The notes under the pieces: model-generated
What the model was told of the DNA's origin: nothing
What the model saw: only the letters and a program-made list of their open reading frames with translations
The model's database searches: none
Assembly (NCBI GenBank): GCA_959347315.1
Contig: OY365809.1
Span: 8,522,790-8,586,789 of the forward strand
Direction of reading: 5' to 3'
DNA from: Bimastos eiseni
Lineage: Eukaryota > Annelida > Clitellata > Crassiclitellata > Lumbricidae
DNA: 64,000 bases
Program-made: the position numbers and the translations under genes
In this document: in pieces, positions 14,301-29,300 of the stretch
How the letters are laid out: the number at the start of each line of letters is the position of its first letter
Numbering within the stretch: position 1 is the first letter of the stretch

Positions 14301-17300
14301 TAACTGGACGTCATCACCGAAATGCCCTGGCACACCTGTAGAGCCTCACCAATACAGCCACAAAGCCTAAACAATCGAGCAGGTGCCACATTACAATGAG
14401 CTGCGCTGTGCAAGGGCTGAATTTAACTTTGGTATCCATACTTCCAAGCAAACTGTTTCAGAACTTCCGATTCTAATAAAGGAGGTACTACTTTAAAACT
14501 ATTGCAAGTTTAATGACTTTCCCCCAGGTTTAGCAGACATGGACAAATCGTTTCCAACTCACAACATATGAATCAACCATCAGTCAAGATAACCACACCA
14601 CATACCTTCACATAAGCCATGGTCTGGATTATCCGGCTTGTAAAACTTGAGAAACTCTACAAGACATTCATCACCACAAGATCTCAACAAAAGTCATAAG
14701 AAAATGGAATCTAATTCTTATCAATACGTAGAAAGAAACAAAATTTGTTGACTGCTTAATTTTAATTTTACGTGAACTTTATAATTTTCAATCTTTAGCG
14801 TGCAAGACGTTGAGCAACTTTATTGTGGAGCTTGCTTTATAAACGGTTTATTTCTAAATTAATACCATCCTATTCTATTTTCTTATTCTTATACCAAATG
14901 ACAATGCATTTTAATTTAATAAAAACGATATTAATATTGAAAAAAATACGTGACTATCGACCATTTTAAGTGGGAACCTCCAAAGTGATCAAATACTAAC
15001 AAGAACTGGGCTTCTCTACATCCTTTTATGAATTTGACTGTCATGAACACAAATTTGTTCCACAAACATCACTGTGTTGCATTACGGTCTACACTGGTAG
15101 TTCTCAAAACCCTTTTAGTCCAGAAACCCTCTGATAATTAAATATTTCCAAAGTTGTGGCGATCCCAACTATATAAATGATTGGGTTGCTGTGAATAATA
15201 GCACAAGAAATGAGTAAAGATAAATTTTAATCGCTATTATAATGTAGAAGTCAGTGTAGTAATCATAAGTACATGAGTATGAAATATACAAAAGTACACT
15301 GACAACTGTTTTTTTTAATTCTGAAGGTTTTTGCCGACCCTTGGCAAATCGCAAGGTGACCCCCTTGGGGGTTGCGACCCACAGGTTGAGAACTGCTGGT
15401 CTACTTAGTAGTGCACTTGGTTTGTATCCAACAATGGTAGGTTCCAGTCTGCTGCATGGACTCTGTGTAATGACGACTTGGACACATTTTCACATTCAGT
15501 GTTAGTTGTTCCTTGTACACTTTCAGCAAAGTTTAACAATAACCATCTTAATGACCTTATTGAAATTTAAAAATAAAACTCTAAAATGTTGACAGCCTCA
15601 CAGAAGTTAAAAAGCACATAAAAGTCGACTGCATGAGAGAAGAATCTAATTCTGCATAGTGGAAAGAGAGAGTCCTGCCACATGGATGGAATAAATAACT
15701 TACTGTTGAGAATGACCTGGTAGTGAAGAAGACGCTGGTAGGGTTTGAGAAGGAACGTACTCATTGGTAGGTAGCACACCTTCTGCATTTCAAATTCTTT
15801 GAAAAGCTGTTCGAAGACAGGATTATCATGAGTGGCAGCATCCAACTCCAGCAGAACCTCATCCTGGTGCTCAAACACATCTCTGTACCGCTGTACAGAG
15901 AAAACCAATAAATTGTAAATTTCATACATTTCCAAAGCACTACATTACATTTCTATGTTTTCAGGTTGTCAAAAATATTTCTCTAAAATTCGGACAGTGC
16001 AGTTTTTTAACATTCATTGGATCACCATCTCAGTTGTTTCTTTTATTTGTTAGTAAACGCATATCACAAATTTTTTACGATGAAATGTGAAATTCATTTT
16101 GAGGGCCAATAATCGTAAACTCATAACAGACCCTTTCTATAACCTAGAATGCAAGGGTTAACTGGTATTAACTGTCTGAAGGTAACTTTTATCTTTACAC
16201 AGAAGGTAAAGGAGTGCATGACATTCGTCTATTTAGTGGTTAATGTGCTGGATTGCCAAGAGAACGACGATCTGGGGTTCAACTTCCAACACAGGCAGAA
16301 AAATCCTTCCGATATTGGCTCCAATTGCTCATCAGCGCCCTAGGCTATAATGACACACTAACCACACATTATCAATGGGAAGATGAGGAAGCAAGGGAGA
16401 GGGCTCGCCAATAGCCCAAATACACAATGACATACCCATGAATATCTCCCCTTGCTAGCTCACAATACTGCATTTCTTCTAGGAGCTGACCCCAGAATAC
16501 TTACAGGGAGCGCCATAAGACACCTTTCCATCAGATCCCCAATCTTCCTTTGATCTTCACTGGATGCTGCAAGAGACTTAGATTCCCTGGAAAATCACAA
16601 ACAAGGTCACATTAAACAATCTGATTCTCAGTCAGTTTGTGTAACAACCAGGATGAGAAATAATAATATTGACATATGCATTAGAACAAGGAGTACTAAA
16701 CAGATAGAGCTGATAATTATCATTGACCCCAGCAAACATTAATCAGTGTAAAATCCCCTTGCACACCATGTAATTTACGCTCTAAAAAATGAAACCAAAA
16801 TAGATATAAATCTCAAACAAATTAAATCAGGGATACATCTGAGAGTAGGTATCCTTTATTCTTTTGAATAAATCCTAAAGTCCTGCACAAACATTTTGTT
16901 CAAGGTAAGTTGCTTTGTTTTAGACTAATATTGTGCAAACAAATTTCTGACCTCCAACACAGCATCTTGTGGATCAAATTGGAAAGCAGGGCTTACCAGG
17001 CACTCAGTCTCGCTTCGAGTTCCTTAAGAAAGTTACAGTGGAACTCATAGAGAGGATCGAAGAGTCGAAAGAGGAGATCCAACGGTCGGTTTGATATGAG
17101 AACATCGTCACGACTCATCGCATTTCGAAACCACTTTGGTCGTTACATAACACAAACAAATTAAGTATTTAAAAGCAGAAGCCATTACAAAAGTAAGCAG
17201 TAATGCTAATAAAAATAAAATAATTGAATTTAATAACTACTAGCAGGTCATTCGATTACTTCATTTGGATGATATGGGATATAAATACAAACAGCTACTT

Positions 17301-20300
17301 ACAACGGTGATGATTTCCAGGTCGTTCTTGTAAGTCCTCTCAGTCATCAGAAGTTCTTTAGCGATGTAGTAAGCCGTGCTAATGAAAATTTGCTAAAACA
17401 GAAAATGAAGATTTATTGTTTGGGCAAAACAGTGTAACTGAAACTAACTGCACTATAAATGATAACTGTAATCATCACATAAAGGTTATAGCATATTAAG
17501 GACTGCAGTGATGACCTAACAGATCAAATTAATTATAGACAAGAAAAGTATCTATCTGAATGATAATGGTGACAACAGAACTGGAAAAACCAGAAAGATG
17601 GAGCCAGCAAATCAAAATTTAGTGTTAAAAACAAACTTTAGATTCTATCATTGTCCTCATAAGTTGCCAATTTTGTTTATCCTTCTACACCTTCATCTTT
17701 GTTGGCCAACGTACCTGCGATGATGATGACGGAATGCTGCCATTGCCTATCGTGACGTCTGGCTTACTCGTTGAAACACTGAAAACGACTGGTGCTCCCA
17801 CTCCACCTCGCCCCACTCCATTCACTGCGTCCCCTTTCCGGGACATAGGCACAAAAGGAACTGAGACCCTGGAATCGGTTGATTCCAAACCAACTGCCTG
17901 AGGCATCATCTTCCCCCTCTGGGAGTCTTGAAAGGACATGTCCAGATGAAACGAGTCTTCCTGAGTGCTTGTGAATGCTGTGCTGCGAGCGATGAGCGGC
18001 GAAAGACACGGACTGAGCTTGTCGTCGCCAACCGGCTGGACCAGAGCAAGACCAAGATTCTGACTCGGATGGGAGTTGTCTGACATAGTGGCACTCTGGC
18101 TGTGCTGCAAGCCAGGTCTAATAAAACAACAGCAAAACAGGCAGATACAGTCACTCAGCACGGACTCACTTCTCGTCTCCCTCAACTGTTTCATCTTGAC
18201 TGGACTTTAACAATAGACTACAATAACTGACTAATTTCAATCAATCAATCAAACAATCAATCAATCAAACAGACAATCAATCAATCATGAAACTTTATAT
18301 AAGTCCATCAAAATTAAGTTTAACAAGCTTAGAACAGAACATCAGTCATGCATTCTTAATTTAAATAGTCTATACAGACACTCACTAATACGTTAATCAC
18401 CTATTCACTTCTATGCCACCCTCTTCAATCATCTCCGGAATGTTTTCCATGTCTGGGGAACGTGACAATTTGATGTCAATTGACTCAACAGCCACGCGAT
18501 TGGATGTCTGCTCCGAGACGGGAAAAGCCGGGGTTGAACTGTTGCGATCCTTGGTCAGCATGAAATTGGAAGCATCAAGTTTCAGAATCTGGTCCAACGG
18601 GTCCACAGAGACTTCTAAAATACAAAGACAAATTGTTCCTAATGATATGATCATTAACAAAACTTGATCTTAACAAATCTCAACATTCTTATTTATTTTG
18701 TAAAGATATCGAATTAGCAGCAAATTTCATAAATGCAAGTTGAGACAACAAATCCTGCAAATTACACAGTACAATAAATAGTTTGTTGGCTGCAGTGGTT
18801 TTCTTATTAAACAGAAAACTAAAAGCAAAGCAGTACAAAATGTATATTGTCAACGAACTAGAAGAGCAAATTTCTACAAGTACCAGGTTTACGATAAGTC
18901 ACATAAATTTTTTAAACAAAATGCAGATGGCACATCGAACAGTTAGAAAACCATATACAGATTAAACGAAAATTGTAAACATCAAGGAAAATGTAAAAAA
19001 CATAAAACTCCATATTCAAGATCCAAAGCATGCTTGTGTAATTAAAAGTGCACAACAAGTAATAAAATGTACATGGTTGACATCTTGGTGTCAGCATGTC
19101 ATATAACCGATAATCATCTTCGATACCAGTACTCGAAGCTAAATGATTTTTGACCAGAGCAGATACATCTTCGAGGTAACAACAACGAGGAAACTATTAT
19201 TAAACATCCACATCATTTAAAAACAGAAAACAAAAAGCAAAGGCATAAACTCTGAGCAAAATTTTCACACAAAGGAACGCAAAATTTGTTCTGTTTAATA
19301 GAAAAAACACGACAAAAGAACATTTAAAAAATCATAAATAACATAAACTGTAAACTGTCATCATTTGATGATTGTAGTTTCAACTGCTCCCTAAATGGAC
19401 AAATAGGACCAGGAAACAGCTATCATGGCTCTGTGTATGGCTATAACGTCTAAAATACTACTGCAGTATAATGGCTCAAATATACTACAATGTATGGCTA
19501 TAATGGCTCAATATCTTGGACTAGAAATACTGCACTATGTACGGTTATAATGACTCATATGTACTACAGTGCAATGTATGGTCACAATAGCTCGGATGTA
19601 CTACCACTACTGCAAAAAATGCACAATTGATCTTACAGGAGTTAAGAATAATTTGTTTTGTTTATTAGTCAGGATTCGAAAAATTTCTTTTTCTTAAACT
19701 GTCTGCGATTTAAAGTACTGAATGAATCTAAATGGTGCTGTTTGAAAGGTCCTGGCCCCTAGGTCCATACGATTAGACAAAATCCATGCGACTGGACTTT
19801 GATCTGTCATTCTAGTTCAAGATATTCACAATTCTTAGGAATCATTTTATACAAGAAACAAACAGAAAAAGCTCATAAATGCCATTCAAAGAAACTTCCA
19901 TAATTCTTTAGAACTTAGGAAACATAATAGGAAAGAGTGTTGGTTTTCTGAATATCTGACAAAAATCTATTAACATCCTTTCAAGAATAATTGGCCTTGT
20001 GATACTAAACACATATCACTCAAAAGATTCACAGAAAATAAATAAACTCACAAGTAAACACCAAGATCTGAACAAAAGAAACGAAAACTTTTAATTCAAC
20101 CAATTCAAAACATTTATTGACAAGTTGCTATCTTACCTGCATTCAACTGATGGAAGAAGGTAACGACACCTTGACAGGTGCTCTAACACATTTCCGCCTT
20201 CAAATTATACTTAAAACCAACTTTCATTACACAGCATTTAAACGAATAACAATGCTGGACAATCAGAAAAGTACACAAGATACAAGAACTCACAATAAAA

Positions 20301-23300
20301 ACTTTGCATTCATTGAAAACTCGAATAACTCGAAGGTTTGGTCATGTGGAAGAATGCCAGCTGAGAGGATGCACAAAAGGCAGGACTTAGACATTTAAGA
20401 ATGATGGAAGGCGCAACAATGAAGACCATAACCTCATTGAATAGACAACACAAATGAAGACATAACATGACATTGACAAAATGTGAAAAATGCTCTTAAT
20501 GTAAACAAATCACTGCAAAAATAGGTCAATCATTGGCATCCACCCCACCAAATGACCCCCCCAAAATGACCCATACCAAACGACCCCCACCAAATGACTC
20601 CCACCAAATGACCCATACCAAACGACCCCCACCAAATGACTCCCACCAAATGACCCCCCCAAAATGACCCATACCAAACGACCCCCACCAAATGACTCCC
20701 ACCAAATGACCCATACCAAACGACCCCCACCAAATGACTCCCACCAAATGACCCCCCCAAAATGACCCATACCAAACGACCCCCACCAAATGACTCCCAC
20801 CAAATGACCCATACCAAACGACCCCCACCAAATGACTCCCACCAAATGACCCCCCCAAAATGACCCATACCAAACGACCCCCACCAAATGACTCCCACCA
20901 AATGACCCCCCCAAAATGACCCATACCAAACGACCCCCACCAAATGACTCCCACCAAATGACCCATACCAAACGACCCCCACCAAATGACTCCCACCAAA
21001 TGACCCCCCCAAAATGACCCATACCAAACGACCCCCACCAAATGACTCCCACCAAATGACCCATACCAAACGACCCCCACCAAATGACTCCCACCAAATG
21101 ACCCCCCCAAAATGACCCATACCAAACGACCCCCACCAAATGACTCCCACCAAATGACACCCCCAAAATGACCCATACCAAACGACCCCCACCAAATGAC
21201 CCATACCAAATGACCCCCACCACATACCCCCACCAAATGGCTGGAATCAGGAACTGAAGAAGATAGTGAGTGTACACTGTTAAGATGAAAGCATCATGAC
21301 TTGTAACCATGGAGCTATTTGTGACTAGAAGCAGTGGGGAAACTGGGAATAAACATCGGACAATTATACCACCCAAATACTGGAAGACATGCATCTTATT
21401 TGGTAAGAACTGTTGCAAAGGCATGCTCTCCATCTCCTAAATATTAAAACTCAGCCAATCACGTAGTCTCACGGCAAATCAGCGACAAGTGTCAGACTAG
21501 AGACAAGTCGAGTCAGACAACAGGTCGATCCAAGAAAGTCCACATGTCTAGTCTGCACCTGTGAGGGAATCCAGTATTTTACTAAATAAAACTGATCATT
21601 CATCTTCAAGTCATGCCAGATAAATAAATCATTTTACCTGGTAGTGTGCATTTCTATCACACAGTTTTAAACTATTCATTGGATTTTTATTATTTGGTGA
21701 ATGCTTCATTCAAAAGATCTGAATAATCATGTCTCAAAGGGATATTGTGAATGCAGGCATATCACAAACTTCTGCAATAGGAGTGACTCGTGATTTCTAC
21801 AAGTATAAATGCTGCCACTATTTGCAGATTTTATTGAATAACATTTCCATATAACTGCATCACGAATAACGGATTACAATAGAAGACTTCCAGATAAATG
21901 TCAAGACTCTCAGTTACATGTCAAGACTCCTAGATACATGTACAGATTGCAAAATCACTCAGCATGGAGCAGTGTTTATCAAGTGCTGTACAATCAACAA
22001 CAAACTGAATGTCAATGAAGTCTTTTGATATATCTGTGAATGTCTCATTGCTTACGAGACAGAACTAATTTGCCAACGAGCAAGCAACATGACAATGATC
22101 GACAAAATTACTTGAATATCAAGAGCACATTATCATCTGTATCATCAGTGAAAATGCTTAAAACAAACTCAATCCAAACAGACCAACACAATACAAAACG
22201 GAATGCACAGCAACTGCAAATAAATGTCTAAATTCAAATGTGTCACATCTATGACAGTTTGTAATCTAACAACGTGTAATACTTGAACAAGATGAAGATA
22301 TGTTGCAACATGAGTGTACTAGTCCTACAGTCTCAAGCACGACAGAGTTAATCTTAAAACACAAATATTTTTAGAAAGCAGATCCAGTACAACGATTATC
22401 CCAAAAGGCAGTCATCGAAGAGAAGATCAACTGTATCATTTGTTGGAACAGGTCTTATTTGGTGCTAGGAAGATTCGCTTCTGATGTCGATTCTATTATT
22501 AGTCAACCAGAGCTGATGAGAAGAAGCAGTGTACCTGACTGGCTACTATGGCAACATCACCTATTCAAATAGGCTGGCTTCCTCAATTTCATGGTAACCT
22601 GAAGTCATATATTTATTCCATATTCGGCACCAATATCTAGAGCATCAGGATGACTCAATCCATGCCTTGCACACAAGACATTAGGGCAAACTGACTGTGT
22701 GCAGCAGGATTTGTTCAGGAACAAATTAGGTTTCCTAAGGACTGACCGACCATCTGTTGGCTCAATCTTCCTTGACAACTCATGAACAGGGTTCTCATTG
22801 CCCGCCCACCTAAGGAATATTGAATACTGATGAAGCACCTGCAGAGTAAACAGTTGGCGAAAGCTTCGTAGGTGACATTATGGGTTGATGAACACACAGC
22901 AAAGTTCACTGTTACATTATAATATAAGTTCCCACAACACAAGTATGTAGAGCAAAGCAAAAACAGAACAAATAAAAGACTAGAAATTGCACTGAACATC
23001 TGCAATTCCTATTATTCAGCAGATTGAATCGTCAGTTAATTACAGTACGTAGGCAAGTTGGCAACTTCTAATGCACCATAACTTAAATGCAAAGTAAAAA
23101 AACATGCAATTTAACAATAGAAGTAAGGACAATGAACTAACAAAACAATACATTATTTTATCAATTGAATAAAAACAATACATTACCAACAAAGTATCAA
23201 TATTCAAAATCAGAATAAATAACAATAGACTCTCTAGCAAATCAAGTGCGATAGTTGATGTTTATTTAAGATAGCAATTGCAACATTTTATGAAGCCAGC

Positions 23301-26300
23301 CCTCCAATACCTTCTTGTACATGTTCTACTACAATTTGTCCATGCTGGCAACTTCTGGCTCTAGCTCACTGACCAAATCACACATCTTCCTTCCATCCAC
23401 AACTTTCTAAGAAAGTGCATCAGTGGATGTAAATGTACTAACATCAACTGTTTCTCACACTCAATAGACACTAGTCTAACGGCACCCTTCCCAGCAATTG
23501 ACTCACACAAAAAAAAAAAACATATTTAATTAAAATTAAACTTACACAAATACAAGTCATCTCTTAATGCACAAAAAAGGAGCATCAGTATCTGTCCAAG
23601 TGAAATGAGCCAAATGATGGCAAAAATGAACATCTGTGAAGAGCACGACTATACATGTAAACAGAATTTCACACTGCAACAACAACTCAATAAAGAAATG
23701 CAAGATAAATGGCTCAGCAGTCACAGCTATTCTAATGCAATGTAAAGTAATACATAATTTATGTAGCACCCTTTCAAGACATCAATGCAGAGATCAGAAT
23801 GAGAGTTGTACAATGTACCACTTTGAGATTGAAACACTTTTTCTTTCAATCCAGGTATATTAAAACAGAAGAGTCCTCAGTTGATGCCAATTCCTTACAT
23901 TATGCTTGAATCAATATTCTCACACCAAGAAGACAGAAGGTGAGACGGAAAGAGCCGCTTAGAGAAGACACAGACAGCGCTGCATGGTATCAGCACAAGA
24001 AAATGCAGCAGATGAAAAGAGTGAATCTGCATGTCTTGTCTGTGAGGTGCCCTTGTAGCAGTATGGCTGCGTTACGGCGCTATATAAATTGTCGTTATTA
24101 TTATTGACCATATACCCTGGACAGGGAAAGCACTCAGGGAAGAGACCCAACTCTGGCACTGAGTTACTCAGCTGACTAAACCAGGCCTGCATGGACACCT
24201 TAAAAACCATATATTATCAGGTAACATTGCATATACTTTTATCTGTGACAGCTGGTGTGGTTACCGAGTGCTACAGATTTATTTAATCATCCATTTTCAG
24301 TTATCAGATAACTAATGTACATTTGTTTTAAGCAGCTTCAGTTCGTCTACCAGAACTATCTTGGACTAACATCGTTTGCAGGCCTTTTTATATAAATTTA
24401 CATCTACGAATAAAATTATGCAGGTATCAGTAATGAATTAAAATCAGAGATTATTGATTACTAGATAGCAGCAGTTCCTGATTTCAACCTAACAAATACT
24501 TTTAAAACTGTTCACCAATGTTGAATCAACTAAGTTAAACCAGCAATACAATAGAAACACCGGCCCATGGCTCTCAAGTTGCCTCATTCGCAGGGCCGTA
24601 CCGAGGGGGGCCAGCGGGCCGTGGCCCAGGGCGCAAATATGGAAAGGGCAAAAATTTCAGGATGGAATAACTTATTATTCCATAAAATGCGCTATTTTCA
24701 AAATGTGGGGGAGCCAGATTGATGCTAGACATAGGGCACAATTATAGCTCGATACCACTCTGCTCATTAGAGAGTGAATCAAACAGTGACTTGGGATTGA
24801 ATACAGATAGACAAAAAACTGAGAACAAAACAAAACTGAGCTAAAACTGCCGGCAATTATAAGAATAATAATTCTAGATCAATATCAATTTTATTCCGAT
24901 TCATACACATAAAACCTATAAAAACCTAACAATGTATTACACTTTAAATGTTCTTAATATCAGCAGAATCTTTGAATAACCCATTCTCAACCTGAATGAA
25001 AACTTTAAAATAAATGTAATTTAACATTAAAACATTCAATATCTGTAATTTCTAAGGTTAAATCAAGCGAAATGACTCATTCACAGAATTTAATTAGTAG
25101 CGCTGCAGTGGTATTTTGAAATAGACCTACCACCAACCAACATATCAGCAAACAGACAGACAAACAGACAGACAGACGGACCAACCTTAAGAAAAGACAA
25201 ACTAAACAGTCACTTGATACTTTCTATCGATGTAGAAAACCAAAAATTAAATATATTTGAGACAAAGTACCCTAGATGTGAGGTTGAACACAAATCTAAG
25301 CCAATGCGCAAACTGACTCTAAACAGCACTATTACAAAATGACAGTTCACAGTTGGATGAAATTATTATCACCACAAAAAATTGGAGACAGTGATGAATA
25401 GATGTCGATAAAAAAATGCTGGCAATGGTTTCAATAACTGCAGCAACCATTGCAAATTTGAACCTGGAAATCTGTTCAGCACAGCAGAAACACATGCTCT
25501 TACCCTGAAATGGTTGCTCATCTACATCTGGGAATTTCACAAACCTAACCAGTTCAATTTTGTTTTTTATCAAGATTGGGCTGCACAGAAGTCTCCATTA
25601 TCACGCAGTTCAGTCAGTCTGTGTGAAACCATGCTACTCAACTAAGAACTGTCATGTAAGTCCGATTTACGGTGTGTCATCATGAGGAGCAGATGACGTT
25701 TCTCGATATGTGTCACTTATGGAAATAGTCGACTGCGCTTCTCTGTAAAGGCCACCTTCGGCATTGCTGCAACGTGAGCTGCTGAAACTTTCATTAGCAC
25801 GACTCTTCTGGACTTCGTGAGCTAGAGAGGCCGACTCCTTCAAACCTACAATGGCATTGTCATCTCTGCTGGGAACTTCTTCTGCTTGATTGATCTGCAT
25901 AGCACAACTCTTGGCGCCTAAACTGACACTTGAGCAGCCATCGCCCGCTGCCTCAGTACCAATGTCCTGCCGCTCAACTTTCTCACCCAGCGCCAGTGTC
26001 TCCGCCTCTGCTGAAGCGTCTGGTTTCATTTCGAGCTGCTCATCAGCATTCATTTCAAAACTGGAATCGATCTCAGTTTCAAGGACTTTAGAACTTCTCA
26101 CAAGCTGCTTGATCGACGACCTCGACTCACGCATTAAATTCAAATTTTCCGAACCTGAGCAGTGACTCCCACTTTTTGACTGTTCATCATCCTTGCCCAG
26201 GTCCTCCGCGACATTATGCTCTTCTTTCGAAACGTCAAAACCATATCCACATGGAGCTGCCTTTTCATCTTCAGACACAGCAGTCGGTACCTTACACAAT

Positions 26301-29300
26301 GGACCATCACATATTGCGTCCACGTCCGTTTCTCTGCCCTTTGGCGCATGATGTTTCAGCACACGGGAGACGAAATCGTCGTGCGGCATAAACCCCTCAG
26401 AGGAGCTTTCCGAGTCGGCATCGTCTCCCTCGTCCCGGTTGTGCAGCTCCGGATCGCTGTCTGCGTTCGAAGGTCGAAGCACGAAAGGCTTATCAATCTC
26501 GTCGAGGGCCGCAAAGACGTCCGGCTCGTCCAGGTATTCGAACGGGAGGTCATTGGAGGACGATCCAGAAGAGATGTCAAACTCTTTCTCCTGACGAAAA
26601 AACGGCTGAATTGGAGCCGGAAGACCGGAAAGATGGTCCATTCCGTTGTCTCCATCTCGTCGCACGCAAGGCACAGGAGGCGACGACTCAGCATCGCTGT
26701 CCGACAGATTTTCGGCATACGGATTGGCAAGAAGGTTCGAGTCAAGGATGTCTCCGACGTCGGGGAGCTCCTCACTGGGCAAGTCCTCACTCTCGGAAGA
26801 CAGGTCGAGCATGATGGGGTGCGAGCTGTCTCTGATGACTGGGAAGTAGCCAGGATGGAATGAAGCAGAGTTGAAGGCGATGCTGGCCTCTGCAAGGTCC
26901 GAGAGGCCATGCTGGGATTGCTCCACATCATCTTCAGAGGAGATTGACAGAGCAGAGGGAACCTTCGGCTCTACAGATGTTGGCACTGAATATGAACTTT
27001 CGGCAGCAGCAACTGGAAGTAAGTGATGGGCGTCTGGGAATTCTTCTTTGAGAGGGTAAACCACTCCACCTTCTGAGGAGATGTCACTAAGGGGTGGATC
27101 AGGAAAGCCGTGATTGCTGGCAGAATGCTTAAAATGTGAATCTATGATGTGAGGTCTACTGGTGGCCATCAGGGAACAGTCTGCATCTTCTGAGGACGAT
27201 GCATCCAGTGCGGAGGAGCCTGATGGAATTGGAGGCAGAAGACTCGAGTCCCTAGACAGTGACACAAGGAAAGGATTTCCCCAAGCCTCCGCTTCAAGAT
27301 TTCGATAGAGATCGAAAAGATCGTGCTCCGCGTGAGGCCTTTCCACATCATCTTCGTCCGAGATAATTTCTTTGTCTTGTGAAGGAATCATGGCAAGATT
27401 GAGAAGTGCCTGTTCTTCCAGCCATTCCATAACATGGCCATGCTTGCTCAGCTCTGAATCTGGCAGATTGTTATCCAAAAGAAATGCAGCTTCTGTGGCA
27501 GTGGCCGGAGGTAGGTCAGTAACAGGTGAGAAATGGCTTGGCAGGTGTCCGTCAAGTTCATCATTGAGACTGCGAGAGGATGACGAAGTAACATCCCCGC
27601 AGTCTTTACTCAGCTTCTTCAGCAGCTTCTCCTCTCGAATCTGGAGATCATTTTTGAAATCTTGGGTGAACTCGGGTGGAGTTCCAGCGGGATCGACTGC
27701 AAGTGGAGCACTTCGAACGCACACACCTTCACTGAAAGTCTTTTCCGGCTGCCCTTCTGAACTTTCGGCAGAAGAGACACCACCTCCGTTGCTCACCGAA
27801 ACAGAGATGACTGGAATGGTCGCATCCATGGAGGCTGGATTGCCCGGAGTAAAAGTGGAATCATCCAATGAAGGAAGGTCCACATCAGAGGCAGCTTGAA
27901 TGATGATCTCTGGTAGCGGAAGCAGGAGGATGTGGCTACCATCCACTACTTCTACTTCTTCGAGCCATGGAGGAGGAGGCGGTAGAAGGCTGTCTTCTGA
28001 CGACGGTTGATGTCGGACTTTGCTTAAACAGCTTTTAGGCAACTCTTCATCTGGTATAAATATGATATTTTGCCTTTCGTCGCTGGTGACTAAAGGTTCA
28101 CCAAAGTCTTCGACAAGCAGAGGAATTGGAGGGAACTCTTCAGCGTCAAGGATTGCCTCGATAAATTCATCTACAGGAAGTGGGGGAGGTATTTCACTGA
28201 CGTCAAAATGGTCTGATTGAATCTCATCAGTTACTTCAAATGGAGGGGCAATCAACAAGCACTCTAAATTACACTCAAAAGATGCTTCATTTCCCTCATC
28301 TGGAAGAGGTATCTCGGAAATGTTGATGGGGACAACATCCGTGTCCATGGAAGAGTCTCCTAAAAGCTCAAAATCTGTTCCACTTTCAATCAGCGGTGGA
28401 GGAAGCGGAATGTTCTCCAGGAAATCGGCATCGATCGATTCGTTCTCTTTTATTGGCGGCGGAAGATCGTTCAGCCTTTCTTCCGTTGCAATGCTGGATG
28501 CGTTACTGTCGCTGTCGACGGAATCCTGTCCGATGTCGCTGAGAACTCGATTGACCTCGTCTTCCATTTCCGGAGTCACTGCCTCCGAAGCCTTGGCGTC
28601 TAGCTCCGCATCTGATTCAGACTCGGCGTTTGCCAGGATGTCGTCGATGTCATTCAGATCCTGTGTCGCCTGCTCCTTGTTTCCCGATGTTCTTCTCGAT
28701 CTTGATGGTCCAGGTTCTCGCTCGCGGATGGTCTCCGGACTGGAAACGGTCTTCATGGCGCGCCTGTGCATCATGATTTCCTTCTCTAGGGACGACGGGC
28801 TAAGAGAATCGTCCTTGCACGAGAAACTGTCCTTCGGTGGCAGACGGTTGTATATCACGAAGTCAAAAGCTCTCTTCTTGCCGCCTGGCGACTTTATCGG
28901 CGGCACCGCCATGCTCGTGAGCGTCGCCTTGATCTTTTCCAGTTGGGCCTTCTGCTCCTCCTTTGTGGCCAAGCGACCGGGAGAGGGAGACCGACTGCGG
29001 CAAAACGATAAAGGCAGAGACGCATATCGAACCTCCTTCAGGAGGGACTCGTCCGTCTGCTCTCCAGTCGACACTAGATGGCGCTTGTGAAGGACGTAAA
29101 GAATCTCTTCATCTGCCCTTTGGCAGATCGCACTGTGGTCGTCTGTTGCTTCTTCTGGTGCTTGAACGTGGTATGTGTCGGACGATGACGTTTGAGCAGT
29201 GTTGAGCTGGTTCCCTTTGGTCTCTCTTGCTTGGAGCAGACCGTCGGTTGAAACTGTTTCAGACTGTTTTGCCACTGCCAAGGCTTCTAACAACTGGTCC

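Noticed and set aside
20510..21433. 307-, 236- and 231-residue frames rich in Gly, Val, Trp
   Set aside because: They are translations in three frames of the 14-base minisatellite, which has no stop codon on that strand.
26356..26931. 191-residue minus-strand frame overlapping the giant exon
   Set aside because: Out-of-frame shadow; the main frame runs through it and is phase-consistent with its neighbours.
26216..29090. Long plus-strand frames (215, 256, 175 residues) opposite the giant exon
   Set aside because: Antisense shadows of the long minus-strand coding exon; no start context, splice logic or homology.
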